A stretch of DNA of 52,055 bases from Acidobacteriota bacterium (GTDB lineage: Bacteria; Acidobacteriota; Blastocatellia; Chloracidobacteriales; Chloracidobacteriaceae), in contig JACQXX010000149.1 of NCBI GenBank assembly GCA_016208495.1, forward strand, positions 1-52,055. The letters are read 5' to 3'. The position numbers and the translations under genes are program-made. Positions 51,520-52,055 of the stretch are shown here, piece after piece; within the stretch, counting starts at the first letter, position 1, and each line of letters begins with the position of its first letter. The notes beneath the pieces are model-generated. The model was not told the DNA's origin and made no database searches. It saw only the letters and a program-made list of their open reading frames with translations.

Positions 51520-51918
51520 ATGAATCACTTTGCCCTCGCGCTGCTCCTGGCGCTGTCTATTCTTCCGGCGTCAATCCCTTGTCAGCAAAAAGGAACCTCG
51601 GTCTCGGCTCGTGAGACCGATCTGGCCGAACTCCGGCACATTAAAACCGTCCTGTGGCCCAAAGCCTATCGCGAACAGGACACCGCGTTGCTTGACCGGA
51701 TTTTGCACGATCAATTTCAAATGATTGACGATGGTGGTTCAATCAGTACCAAAGCCGAAGAAATAGCCTATATTCGGGCCAACAAACCAACCTATCAGTC
51801 ATTTCATTTTGAGATTGAGCGACTCGAAATTTTTGAAGAACGATTTGCCGTGGTGGCCGGAACCGGCATTATCCGAAACCAGACCCCCAAAGGCCCAACC
51901 GAAACCCGATACCGGTGA
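51520..51918 (+). CDS. Exported NTF2-like (DUF4440) protein, probably truncated at the C-terminus
   Basis: 132 aa from ATG 51520, with CGGAGTT 8 nt upstream. Signal peptide FALALLLALSILPASIPC; Cys at its end may be a lipobox-like site (ASIPC). The rest fits the DUF4440/SnoaL-like fold: VLWPKAYREQDTALLDRILH, DQFQMIDDGGSISTKAEEIA, and FEERFAVVAGTGIIRN. Family members normally continue after the TRYR strand with a final beta-strand (typically ..W..V.. containing). Here TGA follows at once, and the downstream DNA looks like repeat sequence, so the end was probably replaced by an insertion or frameshift. Binding specificity unknown. Confidence 0.65.
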   Translation: MNHFALALLLALSILPASIPCQQKGTSVSARETDLAELRHIKTVLWPKAYREQDTALLDRILHDQFQMIDDGGSISTKAEEIAYIRANKPTYQSFHFEIERLEIFEERFAVVAGTGIIRNQTPKGPTETRYR

Positions 51919-52055
51919 ACCTTTCGGCCATAAATGGCCGAGCTTCTGGGTGGGATCATCCAGCTTACACTGGTTGATCTTGAGCAGTTCGCGCTTCTGC
52001 CTGACTGCCATCAGTCAGGGTTGCGGGCTGCGCCGGTCGGCTGTCCTTCCGGCGT
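51919..52055. other. Window end: repeat-like sequence after the truncated NTF2-like gene
   Basis: TCGGCCAT-AA-ATGGCCGA (about 51924-51941) is a perfect 8-bp palindrome, and GCGCCGGTCGGCTGTCC near the edge recalls family C repeat arms. No gene was recognised before the edge. Confidence 0.4.

Noticed and set aside
1-52055. Consensus DnaA boxes or chromosomal parS sites
   Set aside because: I did not see TTATCCACA clusters or TGTTTCACGTGAAACA while reading; a computed scan would be needed to exclude diverged forms.

Overview
Likely source: a bacterium with about 52% G+C, probably Acidobacteriota (Blastocatellia-like). This is inferred from the gene mix: a tricorn-type protease, M16 peptidase pairs with a C-terminal extension, a large secreted FG-GAP/cadherin-like protein, a class II ribonucleotide reductase, a DUF4132 giant and a fused CheB-CheR-PAS protein. 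Intergenic DNA is crowded with short repeats. No rRNA, tRNA or CRISPR was seen. TGA is an ordinary stop for several genes, so the genetic code is not globally reassigned.

Layout. 0-7 kb: the 3' end of a transposase, a secreted PEP-synthase/dikinase-like protein, a 5'-nucleotidase homologue that has lost metal ligands, and nrdJ. 7.0-9.3 kb: poly-C tracts, an ExeA/TniB-like AAA+ ATPase, and an overlapping initiator-like gene that contains iteron-like palindromes, an AT-rich duplicated segment and a (CG)n segment. This resembles an origin embedded in its initiator gene, as in lambda O. 9.7-18 kb: an AraC regulator, a tricorn homologue, an RRM protein and ppc. 19-23.4 kb: the FG-GAP protein, split by an apparent one-base frameshift. 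24.3-28.7 kb: a small gene paired with an ADP-ribosylglycohydrolase, three copies of a repeat containing an 18-bp perfect palindrome, a 510-bp nested palindrome, and a plasmid-type parA-parB operon. The palindromes are candidate centromere sites. 29-31 kb: an exported protein overlapping a tandem thioredoxin-fold gene with an in-frame TGA followed by a SECIS-like hairpin (candidate selenoprotein). 31-36 kb: a DUF4132 protein, an N-terminally extended HU and a frameshifted DUF1569 gene. 36-40 kb: an active/inactive M16 pair. 40-45 kb: CheB-CheR-PAS and a hybrid histidine kinase. 45-52 kb: a zinc-ribbon membrane protein, a 933-aa ATPase, an MscS channel, an exported lipoprotein-carrier-like protein, a membrane protein and a truncated NTF2-like protein.

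The ATPase, initiator-like gene with internal repeats, parAB and palindrome cluster look like replication and partition functions of a secondary replicon or a chromosome-integrated one, interspersed with metabolic genes (nrdJ, ppc). Replicon status cannot be settled from this window.

Non-coding structure is the most distinctive property. There are heptamer arrays such as (CCCTGAA)n, (GGGATGA)n and (CGAACCC)n, often at stop codons and sometimes folding into terminators. Four copies of a terminal-inverted-repeat element are each exactly 104 bp, and a diverged fifth copy is interrupted by a second 117-bp inverted-repeat element. Further palindromic elements lie near 18.1, 26.7, 36.3 and 40.2 kb.
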